Assembly: GCA_946902985.2 (NCBI GenBank) | Contig: OX336397.1 | Coordinates: 186,004,813 to 186,068,812, forward strand | Length of the DNA stretch: 64,000 nucleotides | Direction of reading: 5' to 3' | Origin: Meconema thalassinum | Taxonomy: Eukaryota; Arthropoda; Insecta; Orthoptera; Tettigoniidae | Part shown: positions 20,611 to 33,221 of the stretch, in pieces | Layout: every line of letters begins with the position of its first letter | Position numbering within the stretch: position 1 is the first letter of the stretch | The notes under the pieces: generated by a model | The model's input: the letters and a program-made list of their open reading frames with translations, nothing else | Told to the model about the DNA's origin: nothing | Databases searched by the model: none | Translations under genes and position numbers: made by a program

Positions 20611-22515
20611 TTAATCCATGTAGACCGTATTAACGTCTTTGAATTCGTGCCTCTGACCTTTTTGTACCAAATTTGGCATTGGACTCGTGTAGTCAAGCCT
20701 TCTCAATAACTCCTCCATACTGGTCAAATCTCTGATATTTGACGATATGATCAGTCTTCTTACCTCCACAGGCAGCATACGTGAAATCGCATCTATCAAC
20801 TGCTCTGTTGACAATGGGGGTTGCAAAAATCTCAAGCGTGATCGTTGGCTCGTGAAGAAATCAGCGTACCGTGTTGGAAGAGTACCTGAATACTTCCTCG
20901 AGTATACCTCAGCTCCTAATGAATTCTGAGCTTCTATTGACCAGAATCGTTTTATCAGTGCCTCTGAAAATTCGTCAAAATTGCTGAAAGTGTACCGAAA
21001 TGCTCTAAACCATTCGAGGGGCCCTCCAGCTAGAAATCTTTCTACGATTCTCATCTCTCTCTCTCTAGGAATGTGGGCTTCTATGAAATAGTCTTTAAGA
21101 TTCCTGATATATTCAATCGGTGTGAGACTATCAGTGTTGCTAAATTTTTGAGGTTTGTCTTCAAAATTCCGGATGACTGTCACATTTCTCGGATATGAAT
21201 CCATATAATTCCTCCCACTATCACGATACTTCCATTCGGGTTCAATATTCCTATCTTCTTCTTCTTCCCGGAATCTGGATATACGTTCCTCAGGACTAAT
21301 ATCTCTCTCTTCTGTAGTAAGGTTACCTCTTCTCACGTAATTTCTATCCTCTTCACCAGTCAATCCTTCAATATCCTTGTCTGTGATTTCCGTGATGACT
21401 TTCCTAATCAACTCTTCCTTATAGGTTTCCATCATGCTAGCTTCTCCTAGTTTCAAATTCTGCAGTTTGCTCGTAGTTTCATTAACATCAGAGACAACCT
21501 TATGAATCTGTTCCTCTAACGCAGTTTTTAATGCTTGCACCTCCTGACCTATTTGAGTTCTATCCTCTACCTGCTTTTCGGATAGCGAATCCATCCTTAC
21601 ATTCAAGTCTTTCCTAATCTGAACTACTTCATTATTAATATCTACTTGTGTGCTGGCAAGTTTTCTTTCAATTCGTTCCTGAATCTGATCTACATGTTCC
21701 CCACTTGACCTGTTCCATTCATCTTTCCAAACCGTTACATTTGCAGTTAACATTTCCGCAATATCTGCTTCGATGTCCTCCTTAAGTAAACGATTGTGAT
21801 GTAATACTTGGGTTCTCATGACCTCTACATCGTATTTTAAACCAGCTAAAGAAGCTGTTGTCCTAACAGACTCGTCAACTAATCGAGTTGTTAATGCACT
21901 AATGTTACGAGTACTAAGTGTTTTTGAAGTTTCAATTTCCTCCCTAACTTTGTTAACATCAGTCTGAACTTTAGCAATGTCTACAAAAACAGTATTGACT
22001 TCTACTTGTATTTTATTGATATCGCTTTGCATATCGTTAACATCTGAATGAATATTATTGATGTCTACTTGAACATTTGACACATCAGTTCGAGCATTTC
22101 TAACCTCTTTGTGAACTTCCTCTACTTTGTCTTGTACAGTAGCAACATCATTCCTAACAACAATTACTTCAGCTCTAGCACATGAAATATCACCCCGGAC
22201 ATTGGCAACATCAAGATTCAACATAGTAAGATCTTTCTGTACCTTAGAAACATCAATTTTAACATCAGAAACATCTTTGTGAATGTCACTTACAGCATTC
22301 TCGATTCCCTGGGTACTGATCTGTAAACGCGACACATTATTTTCTAAGTTTGCAGAACTGGTCTGAAGAACTTTCAAACTTTCATCCAGCCTAATAGACA
22401 AATTACTAGCATTCTCCTTCATCATCTCCTGCATTCGACTAATATTCCTAGCTTCCATCTCCCTCATATTGTTGGACATCTCCTCCAATATTTTCTTAAT
22501 ACTTTCATCTGCCAT
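20611..22515 (-). CDS. gag: Gag-like protein of the gag-only LTR element, unit 2
   Basis: 634 aa with the same domain order as unit 1 (coiled coil, charged region, capsid-like domain, MD-TAA). Residue differences from unit 1 include TLSTRN for TLCTRN, VLHHNRLL for VLDHNRLL and DLTSMEELL for DLTCMEELL. The last is shared with unit 3; the first two are private. It is intact and lies between LTRs 2 and 3, the pair without Tc1, so it represents the inner or N-type element in its pure form. Confidence 0.85.
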   Translation of the reverse strand: MADESIKKILEEMSNNMREMEARNISRMQEMMKENASNLSIRLDESLKVLQTSSANLENNVSRLQISTQGIENAVSDIHKDVSDVKIDVSKVQKDLTMLNLDVANVRGDISCARAEVIVVRNDVATVQDKVEEVHKEVRNARTDVSNVQVDINNIHSDVNDMQSDINKIQVEVNTVFVDIAKVQTDVNKVREEIETSKTLSTRNISALTTRLVDESVRTTASLAGLKYDVEVMRTQVLHHNRLLKEDIEADIAEMLTANVTVWKDEWNRSSGEHVDQIQERIERKLASTQVDINNEVVQIRKDLNVRMDSLSEKQVEDRTQIGQEVQALKTALEEQIHKVVSDVNETTSKLQNLKLGEASMMETYKEELIRKVITEITDKDIEGLTGEEDRNYVRRGNLTTEERDISPEERISRFREEEEDRNIEPEWKYRDSGRNYMDSYPRNVTVIRNFEDKPQKFSNTDSLTPIEYIRNLKDYFIEAHIPREREMRIVERFLAGGPLEWFRAFRYTFSNFDEFSEALIKRFWSIEAQNSLGAEVYSRKYSGTLPTRYADFFTSQRSRLRFLQPPLSTEQLIDAISRMLPVEVRRLIISSNIRDLTSMEELLRRLDYTSPMPNLVQKGQRHEFKDVNTVYMD

Positions 22516-23031
22516 TTCAATAATATTTCAATAATAAACTGCTTTAGGGACATACATCAAACAGAGCAAAATAACAACATCTGAGCAACATTTTTCACCA
22601 TATATAAATTTGAGCAATTTTCTGTCTTAAATCTAACTTACAATTACCTTATAATTAACCTTCGTAGACACTTCATGTTGAAATAAACTCAAGCACATGT
22701 TCAAGTTTCTTTGTTTCATTTTAAAATATCCTAACACAAATAATTTACATTTACAATCCAAATAGTTTAATTTTATCTTTAATATGACTAAACATGTCAT
22801 AAGCCGGTCAAATAAAATAAGACTCCAGATCATAGGCGATTTTTCTAAGTTTCCAGCCTATTTAACCTCTCTCAAGTTGTATAAGATCTGATCTTTTCTG
22901 AGTGTAATTTTCCTAATACAATACAACATTTAATCCCTATATAATCACACTCTCAAATTCTACAATTGGCCAAGACATCTAACAAAGAATCAACCTCTTT
23001 ACTTGCGTCTTCACAATCCCTTTGACATCGA

Positions 23032-23290
23032 TAACTTGGTAATCCAATGTTATTCGAACACTCCACAAAAATTACGGTGTCAATTCTACTGCAATAACTT
23101 GGTAATCCAATGTTATTCAAGCACTCCGAACTTCGATTGTGCCAATTCTACTGGCGTTCAACCTGGTAATCCAGTTTTATCAATCGAGCCAATCGAGCCC
23201 CACACGTTGATTGCGCCAATCCTACTGGTGTTCAACCTGGTAATCCAGTTTTGTTGAACATGCCCCACGTTATAGGGTCGCCAATCCTAC
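23032..23290 (-). repeat. Leader repeat array with PBS-like modules, unit 2
   Basis: Identical in layout to 15851-16109, with four modules. It abuts LTR 3, the 5' LTR of unit 2. Confidence 0.5.
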
Positions 23291-26200
23291 TGTACCCGAT
23301 ATCCGGATATTAGGCTGTCAGATATCCGCCCCCTCAATCGGATTGCCAATAATCAATCGCACCGGCACAGCTACATCAATGAAAATGGCACTGACAGATA
23401 CTATCGAGATTAGAGCACAATAGTTAACAAGAAATTTTTGTGGAACACACCAAAATATACGGGGGTTCATACTTACCTTTACTTACCTCTTAAATTTATC
23501 TCGGGGACTGGGTTGTCAACTGGATCACTTAAAGTATGCCCACACAATAACCTCCACCATGATATTTAAAATGAACCATAACGAAGATGAGAAACTTTAA
23601 ACTGCACAATAATTTATTTCACATAAAGAATGATTTTAACAAAAATAAAACAACAAAATCCACGTGGCAATCAGAAGCCATCGACCACATAACCATGTCC
23701 TCTTGTAGGACTTGTATACTCTACATACAATGTTTCAGCTTTCTCAAGCTCAAAATAACGTAATTATAATAATGCACTTGGAATGGAAACGGGATTTGGG
23801 ACGAGACACATATATCAATTGTTTTGCGTGTTTATATACTTCACATTTTATTTATAGCCACAAGGCTATTATGGATACGTCCTTGGCCTCTGTCATACAG
23901 TTGTCCGGGCCAGCTGCAATGCACCTGCATCGTCAAAGTGGACTCCCCGTTCGTTCAACCCTAGCATAAGCGAGTTACCTCAGAGCTTGGCTCTCCTTTT
24001 CAAAACACGTAAATGTTCACATCTCAACTGAAATATTATCACGCAAATCTTTTAAATGCTCCATTCAAACACCAGTGGATTACTCCAACAATCCCAAATC
24101 ATGATTAATTGTTCAAACCACTTGTTTAATTAGCGTTGTTTAGAGTATAAAAACAAAACTCTTAATATTAATAACAAAAGTTCATTAATTATTTATAACA
24201 ATAATAAATTGTTTATAACAATGTCAAACGACAATTGAAAATTTTATACACGCCTCTATTAATCACTATCATTTCAAATTATTACCAAAGATATTTACAA
24301 AATTATTTACAATATTAATATTGTTTATATTATTTATACAAGAAATACATTAAACCACAAGTTTATCCGGTTGATAATTACTCAAATCGTGTTGATATAA
24401 TCGACCAATGAAGGTTAGTTATATTTAACTGTCAAATTCAGGTTTAATAAGGTTTAATAATAATTATTAATATTTGTGACGGTAACCTCCATTCAAAATC
24501 TTTATCTCAAATTATTTAACACTCTTGTTAATTTTAACAGTATCTTCATATGAATAACTTTCAAAGAACCAGAACAATACATTCAGCGGGAAAATACTTC
24601 GCTCAAAACGCACAAAATTGCACAAAAATTGGCCCAAAATTCATCATATATCTTCATATATATGGCATAAAATCCTCCAAACTACACTCAAAAAACCTCC
24701 ACTTATAAATTCATCAACTTCATTTATTACTGTGGGAACCTCCTTCATTATTCAGGGCATTATTCATCAGCGATTTTTACATGTCCACTGAACTAACGAT
24801 TATACATCCATTGCTCCTCTTTAAAAATTCTTATATTCATCAATTGTATTAATGACTGTTATTATTTAACCTTCGTGGGTTTCATTCATGAATCGATATG
24901 AAGTAAAAATTTGCCAATCACAAATAAATGTAATAGCAAATACGATTAGACACTCCTCCCTGGTCTATCAAAATTGAGATTAATATCTTCAAAGTAACGC
25001 AGTATAAAAATATTATCTTCAATCAAAGTTCATCTAAACTGTATGAATAGTCGAATAGAATACAATTAGACTGTGGAATGCAAACATTATTGTTCCAATC
25101 TATAATTGAGAAAAACTCCTATCAAAAGTTCATTACTTTAGTGTATTCAATAAATCGTAATCAAAGTTCATATTTCATAAAATTGTCTATAATGCAATGA
25201 TAAATGTCTATGTTGCAATCATGTTCATAAGACGACTAGTATTTCAAAGATCGTCGATATCGTAATAGATTTTAACGCTCTAAAATCATTTAATTATTCT
25301 TCTTTCTTGAGGATGACAGAAAATTGGTCAAAGTAATTTACTGAAGAGAATTACTTTAATAAAATGACACGCTGTCTGAATTCAAATCTGCCATAGCAAA
25401 TCGTTAACTTTACCGTCAAATCGTGACTACAAAAATATGCAAATTACTGAACGAATCTAAATTATCAGTCTCAACTGATCCAAAATTATTTAACTATGCC
25501 AATGACATAATAATGTCTCAACAAATCGTAGAAAAAGGCATAAATCATCGAAGTGTACTGAGTACAGAAATATCAATCAAGAAAATGGGGCAAAAGATAG
25601 GACAGAAAATATGGAAAAATGGTTGCTCAGATATCGCTACAAGACTCAAATAATACAAGAAACATTCACGACTACCTTATCTGTTGATTGAAGTTCTAGA
25701 GGAAAGTTTTCAAAGAAAACTGCTGTTGGTTCCATTTCACCAGCGTGAAGATGTGCTCCGACCTCGAACCTGGAATCAGCGTCCTCGGAGAATCGAACTG
25801 CTTCCTCCTCCGGAAATTGCATTGTTCCATGTATACGAAAAACATCCTTCTGGCAAAACTCTTCTTTGTGAGCCGGGTCCACCCTGGCCTCTCTTGAAAT
25901 TTCCCTGAAGTTCTGGTCGTAATTGTTCATGAAGTTTATTGTAGTTATTTCCGCAGAAATATTCATAATCGTGGAGTATGAAAATATTTCCACTGTCATT
26001 TGGTATAATTCAGCGATGGATTCACGATGCATGAGTGTAGTTGGATGTTCACTACATGCTCGCTTTTGTAGAAAGACGATTAACGAAGTTCCATGCTGTT
26101 ACTTCACTCCAGCGATATATGTCCCAATTGCATTAAAGCCTTAGCCTTCCATCTCAACTACTGTTATAATCATTGAAAGCACTGCAAGATTATAATGTTC

Positions 26201-27186
26201 CATAGTAGACTGTATCGTTGTATTACCAAACGTTTTCTCCAATATCACTGTTGCAATCCACGTGTCAGCCGTAGTGTATAATGTGGAATTTTAAAAGTGT
26301 TTCTCATGTGGCGAGAAAATCACTTTTGTTGGCAGCCTTAAAGTGCCAATATCTTTCGAAGTATAACTGTGAAATTGTTCAAATCTTCTACACACCTCAA
26401 TGTTGTACTGCCCAATTGAATTATAATAAAGGCTGAAGTTAACTCTTGATATCTTATCTGGTGGAAACGTTAATGTGAGCGTTTCAACTTCACCTAGTTT
26501 CGAGCAGCGTAAAATGGAACTGCTCCGTGTTCGTTCGATGCGCCGGGCTTTAACCACACGCTAAAGACAACTTGCTTCACTTATTCACTCGAAAATGACT
26601 CTATAACATCTGAAATATATATGCGGTATCAGCGGTATGATCCGTATGAGTTCTGAGATTATGAGTTCTGAGAGCTCCTCTCTCCTGTGCACGACCTTTT
26701 ATCAACTTCTTAAGGGGCGTATCCATCCCTTCCATAGCCTGTTGCTCCGTCATTGCTAGAAGTTTTAACTTTGGATATACTTGACGGATTTTCAAATTTC
26801 AAAAACTCAAAATTCCAAATCAATGCCATAACTGAAAATAGATTTCCACAATTCTGCATGCCAAAAGTAATCAAATATCGTAGTTTCAGCAATCTCCGTC
26901 TTCCTTCCAAACTATCGTTCATTGGTTCGAGTCTCTCCTCCAATAGCGTAACTTCTTCCTTAGCACAATACCTTGTTTCCTGCGACTGCGTCGTAAATCT
27001 CCGATCTTTCTCGAACAAACTCATGACGTCACCAAGAATCTCAGCTCAATCAGCCTACTTGCATGAAGTCTACGTCATCCGTGCCTACGTCATGAATATC
27101 CACGTCACAACTATGGCAGCCATAACTTTACTCATATTTGCCAATACAGCCATCGTGGTCTCAATATAATTCAATTTACGGGGGCA
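23291..27186 (-). repeat. LTR 3 (no Tc1 insertion)
   Basis: 3896 bp. It groups with LTR 2 by SNPs and by the empty Tc1 site at about 26117. It retains the 104-, 88- and 128-aa minus-strand frames and the CRE-like cluster at 27024-27107. It is the 5' LTR of unit 2 and the 3' LTR of unit 3. Confidence 0.9.
27024..27107 (-). promoter_or_regulatory. CRE-like site cluster, LTR 3
   Basis: TGACGTCA at 27024-27031, TACGTCA twice and CACGTCA at 27101-27107, as in LTRs 1 and 2. Confidence 0.45.
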
Positions 27187-27376
27187 TTCTCCCTTCACCA
27201 CGTTTTAAAAACAGTTGCAAATTGTTTTTAAACTCTGTGTTATAAATATCTCAGAATTCACTTGAACACGAAATTGAATTATTATTGGCTTACTCTTGGA
27301 TAATATTTCCTCTATGTTCCTTAATCATAAGTCTCTACTTCTCTGGTTTGTGTGTGGCTAATGCATTCTCTCCTTT

Positions 27377-27790
27377 CTACTGTCTCTTCTGTCCTGAATA
27401 CCTGTTTTCCGAATTCTGCTGACTTGTAGAAGGACCAGGATCGATCACTACATCCTGTCTTTTCTTTTGGTTTTCAGCTTCCTTCTCTCGTAATTCCTTC
27501 AGATACTGCTGACTTTCTTTCTCTCTTTCTTGATACTTGTCGGGTGTCATAACCTGACCTTGAGAATTCTGATTCTGATTCTGGTACTGGTTATTTCGAT
27601 TGTAGTTTCTATTATAACCATTGTTATAGTATCTACCTCTTCCGTTGTTGTAATTCCCTCTATTATTATTCCATCCTCGTCTTTGCTGATATGGACGGTA
27701 ACTTTGGGATCTGTTGTTGCGGAAATAATTATTCCTGTGAGGACCTACATTTTCAGTTTTTCCTTCCTCAGGCTTATCAGTTTGCTGCAC
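27377..27790 (-). CDS. Asn/Arg/Gly-rich tail frame, unit 3
   Basis: 137 codons following the gag TAA in frame, as in units 1 and 2. It carries SQSYR (as unit 2) and YLKELRE (as unit 1). It lies downstream of the frameshift in this unit's gag, so even with stop readthrough it would not be joined to the gag N-terminus. Confidence 0.5.
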   Translation of the reverse strand: MQQTDKPEEGKTENVGPHRNNYFRNNRSQSYRPYQQRRGWNNNRGNYNNGRGRYYNNGYNRNYNRNNQYQNQNQNSQGQVMTPDKYQEREKESQQYLKELREKEAENQKKRQDVVIDPGPSTSQQNSENRYSGQKRQ

Positions 27791-29691
27791 TTAATCCATG
27801 TAGACCGTATTAACGTCTTTGAATTCGTGCCTCTGACCTTTTTGTACCAAATTTGGCATTGGACTCGTGTAGTCAAGCCTTCTCAATAACTCCTCCATAC
27901 TGGTCAAATCTCTGATATTTGACGATATGATCAGTCTTCTTACCTCCACAGGCAGCATACGTGAAATCGCATCTATCAACTGCTCTGTTGACAATGGGGG
28001 TTGCAAAAATCTCAAGCGTGATCGTTGGCTCGTGAAGAAATCAGCGTACCGTGTTGGAAGAGTACCTGAATACTTCCTCGAGTATACCTCAGCTCCTAAT
28101 GAATTCTGAGCTTCTATTGACCAGAATCGTTTTATCAGTGCCTCTGAAAATTCGTCAAAATTGCTGAAAGTGTACCGAAATGCTCGAAACCATTCGAGGG
28201 GTCCTCCAGCTAGAAATCTTTCTACGATTCTCATCTCTCTCTAGGAATGTGGGCTTCTATGAAATAGTCTTTAAGATTCCTGATATATTCAATCGGTGTG
28301 AGACTATCAGTGTTGCTAAATTTTTGAGGTTTGTCTTCAAAATTCCGGATGACTGTCACATTTCTCGGATATGAATCCATATAATTCCTCCCACTATCAC
28401 GATACTTCCATTCGGGTTCAATATTCCTATCTTCTTCTTCTTCCCGGAATCTGGATATACGTTCCTCAGGACTAATATCTCTCTCTTCTGTAGTAAGGTT
28501 ACCTCTTCTCACGTAATTTCTATCCTCTTCACCAGTCAATCCTTCAATATCCTTGTCTGTGATTTCCGTGATGACTTTCCTAATCAACTCTTCCTTATAG
28601 GTTTCCATCATGCTAGCTTCTCCTAGTTTCAAATTCTGCAGTTTGCTCGTAGTTTCATTAACATCAGAGACAACCTTATGAATCTGTTCCTCTAACGCAG
28701 TTTTTAATGCTTGCACCTCCTGACCTATTTGAGTTCTATCCTCTACCTGCTTTTCGGATAGCGAATCCATCCTTACATTCAAGTCTTTCCTAATCTGAAC
28801 TACTTCATTATTAATATCTACATTTGTGCTGGCAAGTTTTCTTTCAATTCGTTCCTGAATCTGATCTACATGTTCCCCACTTGACCTGTTCCATTCATCT
28901 TTCCAAACCGTTACATTTGCAGTTAACATTTCCGCAATATCTGCTTCGATGTCCTCCTTAAGTAAACGATTGTGATCTAATACTTGGGTTCTCATGACCT
29001 CTACATCGTATTTTAAACCAGCTAAAGAAGCTGTTGTCCTAACAGACTCGTCAACTAATCGAGTTGTTAATGCACTAATGTTACGAGTACAAAGTGTTTT
29101 TGAAGTTTCAATTTCCTCCCTAACTTTGTTAACATCAGTCTGAACTTTAGCAATGTCTACAAAAACAGTATTGACTTCTACTTGTATTTTATTGATATCG
29201 CTTTGCATATCGTTAACATCTGAATGAATATTATTGATGTCTACTTGAACATTTGACACATCAGTTCGAGCATTTCTAACCTCTTTTTGAACTTCCTCTA
29301 CTTTGTCTTGTACAGTAGCAACATCATTCCTAACAACAATTACTTCAGCTCTAGCACATGAAATATCACCCCGGACATTGGCAACATCAAGATTCAACAT
29401 AGTAAGATCTTTCTGTACCTTAGAAACATCAATTTTAACATCAGAAACATCTTTGTGAATGTCACTTACAGCATTCTCGATTCCCTGGGTACTGATCTGT
29501 AAACGCGACACATTATTTTCTAAGTTTGCAGAACTGGTCTGAAGAACTTTCAAACTTTCATCCAGCCTAATAGACAAATTACTAGCATTCTCCTTCATCA
29601 TCTCCTGCATTCGACTAATATTCCTAGCTTCCATCTCCCTCATATTGTTGGACATCTCCTCCAACATTTTCTTAATACTTTCATCTGCCAT
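27791..29691 (-). pseudogene. gag: gag of unit 3, broken by a 4-bp deletion
   Basis: Same gene as units 1 and 2, but a CT-repeat that reads ATCTCTCTCTCTCTAGG in those units is four bases shorter here (near 28234-28244). This shifts the frame after HIPRER, in the middle of the capsid-like domain. The upstream piece encodes 486 aa (coiled coil and start of capsid, 28231-29691). The downstream piece is a 147-aa open frame (27791-28234). Slippage in the dinucleotide run is the obvious cause. Private changes include KKMLEEM, EEVQKEV and ASTNVD. The unit cannot make a full Gag. Confidence 0.85.
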
Positions 29692-30207
29692 TTCAATAAT
29701 ATTTCAATAATAAACTGCTTTAGGGACATACATCAAACAGAGCAAAATAACAACATCTGAGCAACATTTTTCACCATATATAAATTTGAGCAATTTTCTG
29801 TCTTAAATCTAACTTACAATTACCTTATAATTAACCTTCGTAGACACTTCATGTTGAAATAAACTCAAGCACATGTTCAAGTTTCTTTGGTTCATTTTAA
29901 AATATCCTAACACAAATAATTTACATTTACAATCCAAATAGTTTAATTTTATCTTTAATATGACTAAACATGTCATAAGCCGGTCAAATAAAATAAGACT
30001 CCAGATCATAGGCGATTTTTCTAAGTTTCCAGCCTATTTAACCTCTCTCAAGTTGTATAAGATCTGATCTTTTCTGAGTGTAATTTTCCTAATACAATAC
30101 AACATTTAATCCCTATATAATCACACTCTCAAATTCTACAATTGGCCAAGACATCTAACAAAGAATCAACCTCTTTATTTGAGTCTTCACAATCCCTTTG
30201 ACATCGA

Positions 30208-30392
30208 TAACTTGGTAATCCAATGTTATTCGAACACTCCACAAAAATTACGGTGTCAATTCTACTGCAATAACTTGGTAATCCAATGTTATTCAAGCAC
30301 TCCGAACTTCGATTGTGCCAATTCTACTGGCGTTCAACCTGGTAATCCAGTTTTGTTGAACATGCCCCACGTTATAGGGTCGCCAATCCTAC
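30208..30392 (-). repeat. Leader repeat array, unit 3 (one module fewer)
   Basis: Same family of PBS-like modules as units 1 and 2, but one ~74-bp unit is missing. With the 4-bp gag deletion this accounts for the 78-bp shorter internal region (3206 against 3284 bp). It abuts LTR 4. Confidence 0.55.
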
Positions 30393-33221
30393 TGTACCCG
30401 ATATCCGGATAGTAGGCTGTCAGATATCCGCCCCCTCAATCGGATTGCCAATAATCAATCGCACCGGCACAGCTACATCAATGAAAATGGCACTGACAGA
30501 TACTATCGAGATTAGAGCACAATAGTTAACAAGAAATTATTGTGGAACACACCAAAATATACGGGGGTTCATACTTACCTTTACTTACCTCTTAAATTTA
30601 TCTCGGGGACTGGGTTGTCAACTGGATCACTTAAAGTATGCCCACACAATAACCTCCACCATGATATTTAAAATGAACCATAACGAAGATGAGAAACTTT
30701 AAACTGCACAATAATTTATTTCACATAAAGAATGATTTTAACAAAAATAAAACAACAAAATCCACGTGGCAATCAGAAGCCATCGACCACATAACCATGT
30801 CCTCTTGTAGGACTTGTATACTCTACATACAATGTTTCAGCTTTCTCAAGCTCAAAATAACGTAATTATAATAATGCACTTGGAATGGAAACGGGATTTG
30901 GGACGAGACACATATATCAATTGTTTTGCGTGTTTATATACTTCACATTTTATTTATAGCCACAAGGCTATTATGGATACGTCCTTGGCCTCTGTCATAC
31001 AGTTGTCCGGGCCAGCTGCAATGCACCTGCATCGTCAAAGTGGACTCCCCGTTCGTTCAACCCTAGCATAAGCGAGTTACCTCAGAGCTTGGCTCTCCTT
31101 TTTAAAACACGTAAATGTTCACATCTCAACTGAAATATTATCACGCAAATCTTTTAAATGCTCCATTCAAACACCAGTGGATTACTCCAACAATCCCAAA
31201 TCATGTTTAATTGTTCAAACCACTTGTTTAATTAGCGTTGTTTAGAGTATAAAAACAAAACTCTTAATGTTAATAACAAAATTTCATTAATTATTTATAA
31301 CAATAATAAATTGTTTATAACAATGTCAAACGACAATTGAAAATTTTATACACGCCTCTATTAATCACTATCATTTCAAATTATTACCAAAGATATTTAC
31401 AAAATTATTTACAGTATTAATATTGTTTATATTATTTATACAAGAAATACATTAAACCACACGTTTATCCGGTTGATAATTACTCAAATCGTGGTGATAT
31501 AATCGACCAATGAAGGTTAGTTATATTTAACTGTCAAATTCAGGTTTAATAAGGTTTAATAATAATTATTAATATTTGTGACGGTAACCTCCATTCAAAA
31601 TCTTTATCTCAAATTATTTAACACTCTTGTTAATTTTAACAGTATCTTCATATGAATAACTTTCAAAGAACCAGAACAATACATTCAGCGGGAAAATACT
31701 TCGCTCAAAACGCACAAAATTGCACAAAAATTGGCCCAAAATTCATCATATATCTTCATATATATGGCATAAAATCCTCCAAACTACACACAAAAAACCT
31801 CCACTTATAAATTCATCAACTTCATTTATTACTGTGGGAACCTCCTTCATTATTCAGGGCATTATTCATCAGCGATTTTTACATGTCCACTGAACTAACG
31901 ATTATACATCCATTGTTCCTCTTTAAAAATTCTTATATTCATCAATTGTATTAATGACTGTTATTATTTAACCTTCGTGGGTTTCATTCATGAATCGATA
32001 TGAAGTAAAAATTTGCCAATCACAAATAAATTTAATAGCAAATACGATTAGACACTCCTCCCTGGTCTATCAAAATTGAGATTAATATCTTCAAAGTAAC
32101 GCAGTATAAAAATACTATCTTCAATCAAAGTTCATCTAAACTGTATGAATAGTCGAATAGAATACAATTAGACTGTGGAATGCAAACATTATTGTTCCAA
32201 TCTATAATTGAGAAAAACTCCTATCAAAAGTTCATTACTTTAGTGTATTCAATAAATCGTAATCAAAGTTCATATTTCATAAAATTGTCTATAATGCAAT
32301 GATAAATGTCTATGTGCCAATCATGTTCATAAGACGACTAGTATTTCAAAGATCGTCGATATCGTAATAGATTTTAACGCTCTAAAATCATTTAATTATT
32401 CTTCTTTCTTGAGGATGACAGAAAATTGGTCAAAGTAATTTACTGAAGAGAATTACTTTAATAAAATGACACGCTGTCTGAATTCAAATCTGCCATAGCA
32501 AATCGTTAACTTTACCGTCAAATCGTGACTACAAAAATATGCAAATTACTGAACGAATCTAAATTATCAGTCTCAACTGATCCAAAATTATTTAACTATG
32601 CCAATGACATAATAATGTCTCAACAAATCGTAGAAAAAGGCATAAATCATCGAAGTGTACTGAGTACAGAAATATCAATCAAGAAAATGGGGCAAAAGAT
32701 AGGACAGAAAATATGGAAAAATGGTTGCTCAGATATCGCTACAAGACTCAAATAATACAAGAAACATTCACGACTACCTTATCTGTTGATTGAAGTTCTA
32801 GAGGAAAGTTTTCAAAGAAAACTGCTGTTGGTTGCATTTCACCAGCGTGAAGATGTGCTCCGACCTCGAACCTGGAATCAGCGTCCTCGGAGAATCGAAC
32901 TGCTTCCTCCTCCGGAAATTGCATTGTTCCATGTATACGAAAAACATCCTTCTGGCAAAACTCTTCTTTGTGAGCCGGGTCCACCCTGGCCTCTCTTGAA
33001 ATTTCCCTGAAGTTCTGGTCGTAATTGTTCATGAAGTTTATTGTAGTTATTTCCGCAGAAATATTCATAATCGTGGAGTATGAAAATATTTCCACTGTCA
33101 TTTGGTATAATTCAGCGATGGATTCACGATGCATGAGTGTAGTTGGATGTTCACTACATGCTCGCTTTTGTAGAAAGACGATTAACGAAGTTCCATGCTG
33201 TTACTTCACTCCAGCGATATA

